NCBI GenBank assembly: GCA_944470555.2
Contig: OX104127.1
Coordinates: forward strand, 129,829,113-129,893,112
Direction: 5' to 3'
Length of the DNA stretch: 64,000 bases
DNA from: Heterobilharzia americana
Lineage: Eukaryota > Platyhelminthes > Trematoda > Strigeidida > Schistosomatidae
Made by a program: the position numbers and the translations under genes. Of this stretch, positions 45,700-57,720 are shown piece after piece (within the stretch, counting starts at the first letter, position 1; each line of letters begins with the position of its first letter). The notes under the pieces were generated by a model. The model saw nothing but the letters and a program-made list of their open reading frames with translations, did not search any database and was not told the origin of the DNA.

Positions 45700-47300
45700 A
45701 TCCTTGAAGGAGACTGGCTTCCACTACATGAGAGCCTTTGATAAAAGTGATAAGTAATTATGCGTTCAGATTATTTGAATTGTATTGCACGAAAACATCA
45801 CCTTGCTCAAATGGTCATTATCTTCTCGTAAAAGAGACTATTTGTTACCCATAAGAAGTGGGTGCTTTTGGATCCTAATACATTATCTTTTTAGCTACCA
45901 TTTCTAGGAGGTAAGTACTTTTCTTCGATACTTCTTACTGCTTTTGATGAAGAATTGCACGACTATGCGGTAAACCTATTTGTCTAGTGACTTAACTATC
46001 TGAAAACAGGAATGTGACTCATCAGTGAACGCCAAATGAAGGACGGGAAAATCGTGTTTTATTCAAATTTCAGACCAACCACTGGAATAACTTTATGTTG
46101 GATATCTATCACTTTTCACAATTTTAAACCACAGCTATAGGTGTATTTAGGTATCAGTAATCTTCTTTTAATACTTCTGAGAAGATAATCGTATGAATAT
46201 CATGGTTAAATTGACTAATGGGATTTGGTTGCCTAGTATCCATTCAGTATGGTGACTGGTTATACGACAACAATCACTGTAAGCTGCAGTGAATGCCTTG
46301 TCGACATATTAAGTAGTTCGTACTTTTTGACTTTTAGTCTGATTAATTTATCTCAACATTGTACGTTATTTAGTGTTTGTCGAATGTATCTCTAAGAAGC
46401 TTTGATATAGGACTTTAGGACTGACCGACACTTCATGGCAGGTTTTATTTAAAAATTTAAGATCGTCTATAACTCCTCACCACATTACTGGAAAACTTTA
46501 CCGATGAATTATTTGAAAGGTAAACTACCATTTTTACAGTTAAGTCATGCTAGGTTAATATGATCTGCTTTTATTCAAGACTTCAGTGAAACTGTGAGAA
46601 AGTATCCCACCAGTTCAATGACTTTTCTTGAAGTTTTGGGTGAAACATTGTAGCTTCTGACTGAGATGAGTATAAAGGGTGATACACTGTCTTATGACGT
46701 GCAGGAATCAGCTAACTGGAATCCAAGTTGTCTTTGGAGTTGGACAAACAATATATAGAATGTGGAATATGACTTGCTAATGGAGTGAGTGAAAATACTG
46801 ACAGATTAAATATTCCACGACTACAAACAACTTATAAGTAACCTTCAAATGCATACAATAATTCGAAAACTTTAGAAAACCAGATTTTTGGTTAACAGGA
46901 CTTCTTATTAACGAAATAATAGGGATTACAAATAAAGTCTCATTTCACCATTTATTTTAGAAAAGTGTATTTGTTCTCCGCTCATACAATACCACCAATG
47001 ATAAACTCATTTCTTTAAAATCTTGTAGACTTATACGTACACACAGACAGGCAGTTATTTCTAGGCAAATATTCATTTATAGACATGATGAATGTATTGC
47101 GTTTATCCAATCACTTTGAGGATTGAGAGAACAACAACTAGGATAACCTTTGTCACAATTCACTTTCATATACAATTCATCAAAACTCGAAAAATTCACT
47201 GGAACATTTTCTCATTGTTTCACCTCACTACTAAGAACAGCAAGTAGTTACTCTACCGAAAACACTAATATAAGTCGACAAAAATTATTTAATTTCAAAA
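45700..47300. other. Upstream region of the collagen gene
   Basis: AT-rich; presumably contains its promoter. A TATATAA lies immediately before the ATG at 47321, too close to act as its TATA box. Confidence 0.4.
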
Positions 47301-47320
47301 TAATTTGTCTACTTATATAA

Positions 47321-47849
47321 ATGAAACATCATCTTTGCTCCGTTCAGTCAACTGTTCTTTTACAAGCCTTACTTCTCTTTTTTGATAAGTTTTGTGTCAT
47401 ATTCAGTGAAGAATCAAAATTACTTGCTCCTGGATTACACAGTAACAATAACCGTTTAAGCAATAATAAAAGTATACTGTCATATGCTCCTGGACAAGAT
47501 TATACAAAACAGCATTCCGCCGACACATTTATAGGCTCACAGTTTAACTTCCCAGAATACAATTCTAAAGACAGAAGTCATCAGTCAGGAAAGCCTTCAA
47601 AATTGAGTACACTGAATAATGAGCTAACCAACTGCCAACTGCAGTTAGAATGTTCCACAGATATGGATAGTACCAACAGTAAACAAATGTCTTTAATGAA
47701 TTTTTCTACCAGTCATGTTACTGGTCGCGTACGTATCCCCGTACGAAGTGGTAGGGGGCCTGTTGGACCACCCGGTCCACAAGGACCACCAGGACCGCAG
47801 GGTGCAAGAGGGTTTCGTGGACCTCCAGGGGAACCTGGCAGTTTGAAAG
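47321..47849 (+). CDS. Collagen chain, first coding exon (partial gene)
   Basis: Starts at ATG 47321. Residues about 8-30 form a hydrophobic signal peptide ending near F-S-E-E. Residues 31-145 are a non-collagenous, Asn/Ser-rich N-terminal domain with two close cysteines (about 104 and 111). From Gly146 ten uninterrupted Gly-X-Y triplets follow, including G-P-P, G-P-Q, G-A-R and G-F-R, up to a glycine codon split by the intron (AAAG/gtaagc; GT at 47850-47851, phase 1). A secreted triple-helix protein of the extracellular matrix or vitelline/tegument matrix is expected. The remaining triple helix and C-terminus must be in exons further right; a candidate acceptor is at 60374-60375. Proline-rich Gly-X-Y codons stand out against the AT-rich surroundings. 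Collagen identity is firm; the subtype is not determined. Confidence 0.9.
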
Positions 47850-48629
47850 GTAAGCGTCTAATTACATGCTGATTCTTAAATTGCTTGCGTTGTCAGTTTA
47901 AGAACTAGTTAAACTCTAGACGTATATATAGCTGGAAAAAATGGCTATCAAATTTAAGTGGGTATTTTTGCGAGTCATCAAATATTTTCTTTCTGAGGAA
48001 TGGTTGAGATATTTGTACGTAGTTTAGTACCAAAAAAGGATGAAATCAACTCATAGATTTTCCTGAGACTTTTATACAGAAGCATTCTGTATTTCATTAG
48101 GAAATCTGAGGGAAACTGAACCGTACATACAAGAAACTATTGGTAAACTTCTTCCACCCTGAAAATCATCTTCAGATATCTAATATGTCCATTTATTAGG
48201 GTTCATGAAGTTTTATAATGTGTTAGTTTTTGCAAATCAAAGTATTTATTTGGTTTGTCAATTAATTTCATTTTCTACTTGATTTAAACTTTGTCACACT
48301 TCAACCATGCAAAACCTTAGACGTCTGGTTTTTAAAGTGGAAAACTGTTTGGTTAAACTTTGATTTTATAGTCATTAGTTAGCAATGCAGATAGTTGTTA
48401 CTTGAAAACTCCAAAGAAGATATTACTCAATAGGAAAGATTAAATGGATTGACATACTTTTCAATAAGAAATTCAGAAGACTAGTATTCTGAAGTTATGT
48501 TATTTTGTAATCTACGAACAATGGCATAACGATTAACGTGGTTTACAATAATGAGTTATTTGTCAACATTTTTTAGCTGTATGAGGTAAAAGGGTATATT
48601 AATAACGGGTGATTATACTGGTACTGACT

Positions 48630-48875
48630 AGGTGGTGATTAAAGGTGAAATGAATATCTGGGCCATGGCAGGATTTAAGCCAGCAATCTCTGGGTTACAG
48701 GCATTGTGCTCTGTCATCTGAGCTACGAGACACGGGAGCTGACCAGATCCTAATTCCACTTCAACCACCAAGGTAGACTAGCGGACCGGTAACCCAGAGT
48801 TTGCTGACTACAATCCTGCGGTGGTCCAGATCTTAATTTCACCTTCAGTTATCACCCAATATCAATACAAATCTG
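48630..48875. repeat. Foldback repeat with tRNA-like segment
   Basis: The arm at 48630-48695 (ggtgaaat..atctggg..gcaggatt..agcaatctctgggttac) is an inverted match to 48800-48875. Between them on the minus strand lies tagctcagatgacagagca, an A-box-like segment, with ggcttaaatcc as a B-box-like element in the left arm: a tRNA-derived repeat folded on itself. In the collagen intron. Confidence 0.6.
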
Positions 48876-49910
48876 CTAAGCCAAGTCTAAATCAGAAAGT
48901 CAAACCAAGAATGATTATATTACAGGCCATACATTATCTTCCTCTAAGGGGTCTTCAGTTATAATGCTTTATGTAGGTGAAAGCTTATTAGTGACTCACA
49001 GAAGACTCTCGTACATTTGTTTCCATTGGTAATTCTGAACAAAGCAAACGAGATCAGATTTACAGAGTCAAGTTATTCATCTTATCTGAAGACTCACTAT
49101 GAGCTACAAAGTACGTAAGGTTGCCATTGTAATAAGAATAATAAAAGCTAACTGTGGCTGTGAAGGCTGGAGTAATACATAAGATGTAAACTAAGGAATT
49201 CAAAATATTTGGGAGTTGAATACCGAAAACCATAGCTCATTAAACACTTCTTATTTATAAATCATTTAAAAGGTAAAAATTCAAGGGTTTCGAAGAGGGA
49301 GGGAGAAAGGAATACAAAGAATTGAAGCGAGTCGTGTGGGTTTGAGGATTGCGTAACATAGGAAATATCAAGTGTTCATTAGAATAAAATTGACTCAGTG
49401 AGTCAAGTTTAGCAGAAAACTAAGCTGAAGGATTGTGCAGTGACAATAAAGCAAGATCAAAATACATTTACAACGGGCATGGGAGGTCAATCATACTCAC
49501 TAATTGTGTGCATAAGTCTGCTTAAGAAGCACTGATAGCAATCGTTCTGGGAAAGTAAGGTATTGCTTGCATTTATCGCATGTTTAATTTTTGAAAGGTG
49601 TCACAAGCTTCAAAATACTGGTCATTAATAATAATATATCTGGTAAATAAACTCGTTTGAACAATGGTTCCTATCAAAGGCAAATTTATTGGGATGTGCC
49701 CAGAACTTCAAGTGGAAACACCTTCCACTGTAAATGTGTGTAAATTTGTCGGCCTATTCAGGTATTCAGTTCCTTGAATATATTCCTACACAATTTATGA
49801 TACATCTTTTATGTTATTCATTCTTTTGATGTCATCTAACTAATCACTGTTTAAGATAAGCTATAAACATATTTTGACTGACCGGTCCCACAGACAAGTT
49901 CACGTCTACC
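48876..49910. other. Collagen intron, nothing recognised
   Basis: AT-rich, no Gly-X-Y exon or repeat identified. Confidence 0.4.

Positions 49911-49966
<56 letters not shown>
49911..49966. repeat. (CT)n(TA)n compound microsatellite
   Basis: About 13 CT units running directly into about 15 TA units. Confidence 0.95.
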
Positions 49967-49973
<7 letters not shown>

Positions 49974-50429
49974 CCTAGTTAGAGAAATAGAAATGGGTAT
50001 TCCTTTTTCAGAGAATTATTAATCTCATTTTGATTTCGAGTAATTGCATCAGAATAGTCTGTTCTTAAATCATATCATTATTTCCACTCACTTGTGTGCT
50101 CATATCATGCAGTACTAAAATTTTTTTGATACGTAGACATCATCTAGTCCTTGAGAAAAGGGAGGTAGAAATGAATAAGTTTCACTTGCATTGCAGACAG
50201 ATTTGACAAAGTGTCTCAGTGGATTTATTCTAAAGGTTGGTATATAAATGCACCCCATGGAAAGAAGATATGTGATATGTTCTAAGTAACAGTATACACC
50301 TGTGTATTTATTTTCACAATATCTCAAGTAAGTCGTTAAGTAGAAAGACAGCAACGATTCCATCGACTTTAACGTATAATCTGATAAGATATAAATCATA
50401 GTTAGTAGTTTGTTGCAAGCGTCCGATAA

Positions 50430-50640
50430 CTTACACATTCAAGCATATTCGACTTCGTCAAAACACCTAAATGCAAATGAAAATTCAGATGTTTCTGTGG
50501 AAGTAAATACATCGGTCATGTGGACAGACACCTGTCTACCATAATGGTTGAGCACCGAATTTGATGGCTAAAGCAAGCGGAGAAGAAAGCTCCAGAAAGC
50601 TCGACAACAAAACATATAATGAGCTATGGAAGTGGTATTG
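50430..50640 (+). mobile_element. Penelope-like element fragment (GIY-YIG endonuclease)
   Basis: The reading C-F-C-G-S-K-Y-I-G-H-V-D-R-H-L-S-T and M-V-E-H near 50490-50550 matches the C-x-C-G-x-x-Y-I-G-R-T-x-R-x-L ... E-H pattern of the PLE GIY-YIG domain, followed by W-L and T-K-H. Stops interrupt the frame. It differs from the PLE at 56890-57720 and may be another PLE lineage. Confidence 0.6.
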
Positions 50641-50699
50641 ACGGGTAACGGTAGGTAGTCAGATGACTAGATGTTGCAAAGGTCAATGCGATCCGAGTT

Positions 50700-51600
50700 A
50701 GTGAACCAAACCTCTGTGTGTAAAAGGAAACTGTAGTTAGTTTGAATCTTTTGTGGTGGTAATTAAAAAGTGGTTCATTTATATCTGTTCTTTCCTACCT
50801 GCTCCTTTTTCTGAATTACTACAACTTTCTTGCCATTTTCGGTCCACTCTTTGTTTGTTTCGTTCAACTAACCTTATTTTGACTACAATTGTTACAGCTG
50901 GTTTTCTTGTGGGGGCCAGCCAGGCGTCGCAATTGACCACTAACTGCTATGTTCTAAATGACGTAATTTGTCTTCAAACTATTCACTTTTCATCCAAAAA
51001 TCAACATTGTTATTACTTTTGTCATCGATTTTCACCCCGAAATCTTCGTGATTATTTAACCTTACAATAATATCGCACTTCTTGTATGATTATCTAATAT
51101 ATCTGTATTAGAAACGAAATGATTCATCTTCAAACTACTGAATTTGAACATCCACTTCTACGTTTAGCATATCCGCCTGACTTACAAAACTAGTATATTT
51201 CTAGATTACTACAACTCATTTAATGTCTGAATACATGTTATGTACTTATGTGTGTTTTCCCGCACTGCCCTAAGGTATTTATGATGAACTATACAGAATA
51301 TCTACCTGACGAATTTGACTAAAATTTATGAATTCACTAAATCCTACTTTTTTCATATTGATGCTTGGTGTACATTTGTATCGGGAGATGAATGTTTCTA
51401 ATGCTTGTTCCCAACCTAAGTAAGCTTAATATATTTTAGGAAAGACATCTAATTTTTCCACTCTTAAACGAAATCATGCACTAGATACTTTGAAAATAAT
51501 TCACAGATTTTACAGAAATTATCGCTTAGTTAAAATGATTTCATTGACGAGTATTTTCCCTTACACCAAGTTTAGCTTAGTTGACGAAAAACGTATTCCA
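50700..51600. other. No supported gene; possible dispersed repeat near 50790-51070
   Basis: A 105-codon open frame (50753-51070) starts without ATG and lies in sequence that looks repeat-like (less AT-rich), with no motif recognised. Confidence 0.3.
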
Positions 51601-51644
51601 TAGGTAAAAAAGGAATGACTTCTTGGATTAATCTGTAGTGTCGT

Positions 51645-51648
<4 letters not shown>

Positions 51649-51686
<38 letters not shown>
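51649..51686. repeat. (TA)n microsatellite
   Basis: About 19 TA units. Confidence 0.95.
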
Positions 51687-51689
<3 letters not shown>

Positions 51690-51769
51690 CAATTAGTGAA
51701 CGTCAACAGTTCGAAAAAAAGAAAATTTTGTTTGGTTGACTTAGATGAGATAGTAATGAACAACATGAG

Positions 51770-52160
51770 TAGTTAGAAACTACTCAGAATGATCTGTGGA
51801 TTTCACCAGACAGCTAGATTAGAGTGTCCAAAATACCAGATAGCTGTTTTACTCGTTTTTGAATGAGCTCATCTGCAGGGTACCTAGACACATTCATCTC
51901 ATACAGTCAAACTATTCGGATCAATTGTAAATCATTTGAAAATTGCTCATCTAATTTAGAAGGTAACCGATTCATCTAAATCAGCTAGTCAGTTTCAGTA
52001 GGTTTGAACATTTTGGCTCTATGACCCGGGTTTGTCTAGATACCCTGCTGATGAGCTCTGTCATAAACGAATGAAACGGCCCTATGCTATTTAGGCCACT
52101 CTGATCTGATTGCCTGGTGAAATCTACAGATCATTCTGAGTGGTTTCTGACCACTGATGA
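51770..52160. repeat. Foldback repeat with hammerhead-like cores in both arms
   Basis: 51772-51905 is an inverted, diverged match of 52030-52155 (shared actcagaatgatctgt, gagctcat..gcagggta, ctagaca). In the right arm on the plus strand, CTGATGAG (52048-52055) is followed by a possible stem II with loop and GAAAC (GAAA 52073-52076). The left arm on the minus strand holds a decayed equivalent (gatgagctcatt...acgag...aaaac). Confidence 0.6.
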
Positions 52161-54635
52161 TTTTCAGTAATATATTTTGATAATTCATGAATCTTCTTAC
52201 TAATTTATCAAGAGTCACTGCTTATGATCTTGGCTACGGGGTGATTTCTGATGGAAACCCTGTTCACATGACAGTTAGGCAGTTGAAGAACCAGGCAGCC
52301 GTAAGAAATACCAACACGAATTATACGATTTGTAAATCATTTTGCAACTGGTTCATTCTATTTAAATCAGTGAGACTAATTAATATTTTATTTGTAAGCC
52401 TTCAGAATGGAAACAATTTTAGGCATTTCAGGAATCATCATCATCATCAAATTTTCGATCTTTTCCTTCCTATCTTGGCTGCGAGTAATGGGTAAAACCT
52501 AATGCAACATCAGATTCAGATTATTTCCTAAAATTATCTTTATCCTAAACTGAAAACAGTACCAACTCTTTCTCGGAAACCTGACCACTAAAGTGGGCTT
52601 ATTCCTTTAATTACAGATTACCTATCATTTGAAGTCCTTTTGATTAGAAAGTAGATTTTTTAAAAACTGGTTAGTTTTCCTTAATATTCCTCACACAACT
52701 AGTTTTCACAGTTAATAGTGATTCAAGAATAAGGTATTTGAAGGGAAAACGTAACCAGTGAACACAAAGTATTAACTGAGGTCTTAAAAGTTACTTTAAG
52801 TTCCTATTCACCTGAAGGACATGTGAAAATTAGTTACACTGGTAAAACCGATGAGTGAATGATACATTGCAGGCTAGAAATGAGTGTAGTTTTTGAAGGT
52901 GTGTTGACAGTAGGCGTATTACATGTCACAAAGTCGGGAATTAAAAAGGGCAGAAAATCCTTAGAAATATTGAACACCATATTTCTCATGCTCACACTTT
53001 TGGTTATTAGGTCCTAGCAGGAATCGTTAATATAAAAGAGTCTTTTATGTTGTCTGACGAAAAAAGATTCGAAAAACTTGATATATGCAATTAGATATTA
53101 GAAATACTGAGTTATAAAATACTGTCAGGTTGTATGGCCATCAGCCTAGATGCTTTTTCTTATATACTACAACGGAATTCCAAATGTCTTTAAAGATCTG
53201 TTAATTCTGTGTTAGGTCAAAATGCTCTTGTTTATTCTTTCCCTAAATGAACTTTCAGTTTGAAAAAGTGAGGTTTATTTCAGTATTATTGATGACACTC
53301 TCTGAAGGTCAATCTAGGTTGATACTTTTATTTCTAGTCTATGAAATGGTGAAGTTAATAGGTGTGAGGTGACCTACTGGCTGGAGTTTTATGGCTTTGT
53401 TGGATTATGTAACTTTATTCTGATACTACCCAGAGTAGATACAGTGGTGTTCTCTCCTTGCCAAACAAACTAAACCGACAATGAAGTTGGGTAAAACGAA
53501 ATATCACATTTTATGGCATTCGCATGTTTCTAAACATTATGTTATTCCTTCCTTTTGTTTAGACATCATTTAAAAACTTTTCGAGTGTATATAGTGACAT
53601 AGTGTATATCTTGCACTGACCTCAGATCAATCAGCTGATGTGATTCTACCTTTACTTGAAGGACACAATGACTCCATGGCATTAATCAGAACCTGGAATT
53701 TGATGCATTATTTTAAACAACATCAGCGAATTGTCTTTCATATCAGTATTACGATATATTCAGCTTCAGTAAGAAGCGACATATTTAGAATACTGATAAA
53801 TAAATCGTAATTCTTGTATGAGAATACATGAATTGTACCCTGAATCTTCGGAAATGGAGAAGGATGTTGTAAGATAGAAGGTAAGATACAACGATAATGT
53901 TTAGGTGAAGATTTTCTGCTCCTGATTTTTCTCGAAGGGCATTTATCATTTATTTCATTGTATTATACAGTCAGTTGGGTAATATGCAATCAGGTGACTT
54001 CTTGAGAACATTTAGTCTGCTAATTTCGTGTGTACCAATTCAGCGGTTTATTGTATTTTCAAAGATCTATGTAATATACATTGTCATCCAAAAAAAACAT
54101 TAAAGGAAACTTGAAAACATTTTTGTAGAAAAGTCTGTTAGGTTAATTTATCATTTTTATTCTCATTTGTGGATTTTCTAAACTTTGCAAAATATTATAC
54201 ATTTTAAGCTTAAATCTACCTCAAAATATTTCATTTGTTTCCGCAGTATTTTCCAATTAAATATGGTAAATTATGAATTAGTGTCTTATAATATGGAGTT
54301 TATGCCACATCTGTTTTGTCTGAATTCTTCTTGACTAGGGTGCATTTTCGTTTCATCAGTTTCATCATATAGTTTTAACCACGCATACTTAACCAGGTAC
54401 AGCGGATTTCTGTAGATAAGTTAAAGCAGACATTAATACTATAGAGTTGCTTGTCCTACTGCAACTCATCTTATCGTATCTACGAAAATGTTACCGATAT
54501 ATTACACCACACAGAATAATGTGCATAGAAAGATTTCGTAGAATAAGTTTAATGGCCTTATAATTTAAAGTCTACGTGAGTTGGTTAAAGGCATTTGTCA
54601 GTAAGGCGTATCTGCAACGTCAGCGGAACTGATGT
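52161..54635. other. No supported gene
   Basis: AT-rich DNA; an ORF of 102 codons at 52187-52495 is without motif. Probably collagen intron. Confidence 0.4.
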
Positions 54636-54639
54636 AATG

Positions 54640-54725
54640 CTTGAGATTTGAACCCTTGCCACTCAGTACTGTAGTTAGCGGAGTTACAACTGGGCTATTC
54701 AGGCCACGATTGACTAATGGAATCC
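54640..54725 (-). repeat. tRNA-derived SINE remnant
   Basis: The minus strand reads a tRNA-like block (gcctgaatagcccagttgta ... gcaagggttcaaatctc) with a good B box (ggttcaaatc). Resembles the tRNA-like part of 48630-48875. Confidence 0.45.
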
Positions 54726-55034
54726 GATCAGCACTCAGGACTAAACAACATGAAATTCTTTGTTTTTCCGTGAGAAGTCAGTGCAAAATCTAAGTTATTC
54801 CATATTTAGTTTTATCCATCATGTATTTATCAGTTATAATGTTTGGAATAGTCCAGGCTGGTAGGCTACTGCTATTGTCATCAAAACTCTTAGTGACTTA
54901 GATGAAATTAATACTTGAATAAAAGTTGCGTTTTGTGGATCTGTGAGTCGCAAACCAGGCTGATAGCCCGTAGGCTGTTGGTTGCGGTCGTGTCACAACC
55001 CAGGTTTCCATTACAGCTCGAACTGACATAAACT

Positions 55035-55115
55035 TCATATGGAACCCGACATGTCCGAAAAGTTATCCAGTGAATAATACTTCCCATTGTGTGATGGTTT
55101 AATAAACAGACTGAA
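55035..55115 (+). repeat. Unclassified dispersed repeat, copy 2
   Basis: Shares an ordered set of blocks with 40980-41085 (tgtccgaaaagttatccagt, attgtgtgatggtt, taaacagactgaaata). Confidence 0.55.
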
Positions 55116-55129
55116 ATAGACTTACAATC

Positions 55130-56880
55130 TGTCACAGTGTTCAGGTTTTACTCTTAAATTATTGTAATTTCTCACTAAATATTTATTACTGACGCTAAAT
55201 AAGACTAGGATAATTGAGGTAATGTATTTCGTTAGCTTAATAGGTAGTTAAGATTATAAGAGCTACCCTGTCTATTGCGTTTTGAGACATAGAGTACATA
55301 AAAGCTTCTATTCTAAAATGTTACCAGTGATTTTTATATTTTTTGTCACTCACTGAAGTTTCAACATTCATTTTGTTGAAGATGTTTTTTTATATAACGT
55401 TGACTTTTTCATCTATGCACTTCAAAAAGTGTAGACCCATCTCCATATTTAATATCTACAGACAAGAAACATTATTTTATTTACGAAATCAGGTTTTAAA
55501 ATACTTATTCAGCGAACATTATATAAGTATTATCAATGTGGCGAAAATTCAAAAAAATTTAACCACTCAAACCATTATCTACCATTTGTTCACATAACTT
55601 GTAACAAATAACAGTAAATCAGAAAATATATTATACTCAGGGTAACAAGTGTACAGGTTAACCATTTTTAGTTTATAAAGCTCAACCAGAGAAGCCATTT
55701 CTAAATCTGGAAAGAAGGAATTTCTTATTTTGAAGGTCTTCGTGACTTCAAATATATGTCATCCTCTTGATAATAATCGAGTGGAAGGGCTTTCAGAACT
55801 GTAACCTGAGTTCAGTCAAATTTAGACAGATTTTACGGTATTCATGAGCTTGATCTCTCAAAAGCTGAGTTTAGTATGACGTAATAAGATTATTTTAAAG
55901 TATGCTTAACAGGTATTTCTATTGTGAACATTCTGTTTCACAAAGTGCACTTGATGTTTATCATAACTTACCACGTAGATATTTGGGCGTTAGTAACGGT
56001 TACACGATTTGTTAAGATAAAGGATGATAACATTTATTGGTAGCAAATTAGACTACTTTTGATGGTGGTGTATTCCCTGAGCTAAACGGTTTAACCGTAC
56101 AGCTTCTATTGCCGTTCTAGACAAAAAACATCTGCGAAACTTCAGAAAGAAGTGAATCATGTCAAGCACAATAAACAACAAGAATGTCGAAGTTAATACC
56201 AATAGGACAACCAATCGAAATACGTATAAAGATAATACTATTGTAGCAGAAACAATCAATCACACCTAAGGTTATCAGGACAAACTACTAAGTTAATTGT
56301 GGAGAACATCCCAAAGCTCACTTCTTACTGAAGTGTGTGCTGGTGAAGTTTTCTCAACTGAGAACGAAAGCCTTTGGATGAAACCATCCAACTCACAGAA
56401 TACAATACCATTGAAATCGTCCTCTTGAGCTCCAAATATTCACCATTATCTCAGTATTTAAAATGCTTTATTTGTTTGCGTGACTAGGACATGCAAAGTG
56501 AAAACCATTTTCAAACCTTCTACCTCTTGCTGCGTTACGCCGAAAAATTCTCTCACTGTTCATTACTGACATACTTTCCTTCGAATAATTTACATACTTT
56601 TATTTTGAATAACAAAAAGATGTTGGCATTCAAGACGGTAAAAAATAACCTGGTATTTTTATACATCATTCCACTTGAATCAGCAGATATTATGTCAAAA
56701 TCTCCATGTTAGAGGTGTGACATTAATTCATATTTCCAAAGTGGATGATCACTTTTTTTCAGAGTTATTAATCCTCTTATACAACACATGGAAAAGCCAA
56801 CGATATTGTAACCAGTCTGTTGGGGGTTACAACAAAGTTAACCGCGGTAGATTCCTACAGTATTTCATTTAATTATTTTT
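55130..56880. other. No supported gene
   Basis: AT-rich DNA; short open frames only. Confidence 0.4.
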
Positions 56881-56889
56881 TCATGAATG

Positions 56890-56919
56890 TTTCGTCACCA
56901 GGTTTGATGACATCTTCAG
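56890..56919 (-). ncRNA. Hammerhead-like core in the PLE 3' region
   Basis: CTGAAGA (fits CTGANGA) is followed by GTCATCA ... TGGTGAC, a 7-bp stem II with one G-U pair and a 4-nt loop, and then GAAA. The cleavage triplet and stems I/III were not resolved. PLEs are known to carry hammerheads. Confidence 0.45.
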
Positions 56920-57720
56920 CCCTAGATTTGTAAAGAGATGAAGCATACTTGAATATTACATGGCTGTCTAGACAGTGTTTTTATTGACCTTGACTATTGT
57001 CCATTTGTAAGTTATGGAAGAGGTTTTCATTATACCTCGACCGCTCTGACCTTGAATTTCTTTTAGTCACACTGGTAGATGACCTTTGTCGGAATAAAAT
57101 TGTACTGTTTGTTGCTGTCACACTGTGAATCATTACCGATTCGTATGGTTTACTTGCCTTTTTTTTCTTAAGTAGTTCATAGATTGGATGTATGTCTTTA
57201 TGTCTGTTGATTACCCTTTAGTTTGAATGCCATCCTTCTAGAAATTTTCTTTCGGCTTTTGAATTTGCTCTTTGGGAGATTTCCTCATTCTCCTAGTTAG
57301 ATGTGTAATCATGGATGTCTGTATGCATGGAAACCAAGGAGACCGCATCATATAGCTTTACTGCTAGTTGGTTTTCATGAATTCTTTGATCAATCCGACT
57401 GCTAGACTGACGAACATAGCGTTGTGAACTACCTTTGCAGTTGATTACGTAGATGATACCTGTCCTGTCTTCTTATCGAAATGGAATTTTCGGTTTGCAC
57501 AACATGATATGTAGGGAAGTCAGAGAAAATCCAACCACCATCATTTTCATCCTGAGCCATAAATCTTTTCTATTATTCAGAGTTTTATCTGGTATCTGTG
57601 AATAATATGAAGTTCCTGTACTATGTTTTGTAGCCATCAAACCCAAAGATATATAAGTACTTTTAATGACACAAAATAGATCTCGAAAAGCAGTAGTATA
57701 CTTCATTCAACCTAATACAT
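56890..57720 (-). mobile_element. Penelope-like element 3' part (GIY-YIG) with hammerhead-like 3' end
   Basis: The minus strand from 57706: an open frame of 77 codons, then D-R-T-G-I-I-Y-V-I-N-C (the G-I-x-Y motif) and Q-R-Y-V near 57420, R-I-D-Q-R-I-H-E-N, L-A-V-K-L-Y-D and later K-A-E-R-K-F-L-E-x-W-H-S-N and V-I-N-R-H-K-D-I-H-P. These are the GIY-YIG endonuclease and C-terminus of a PLE, with few stops. The sequence downstream of the ORF holds a hammerhead-like core (56890-56919). Confidence 0.8.
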
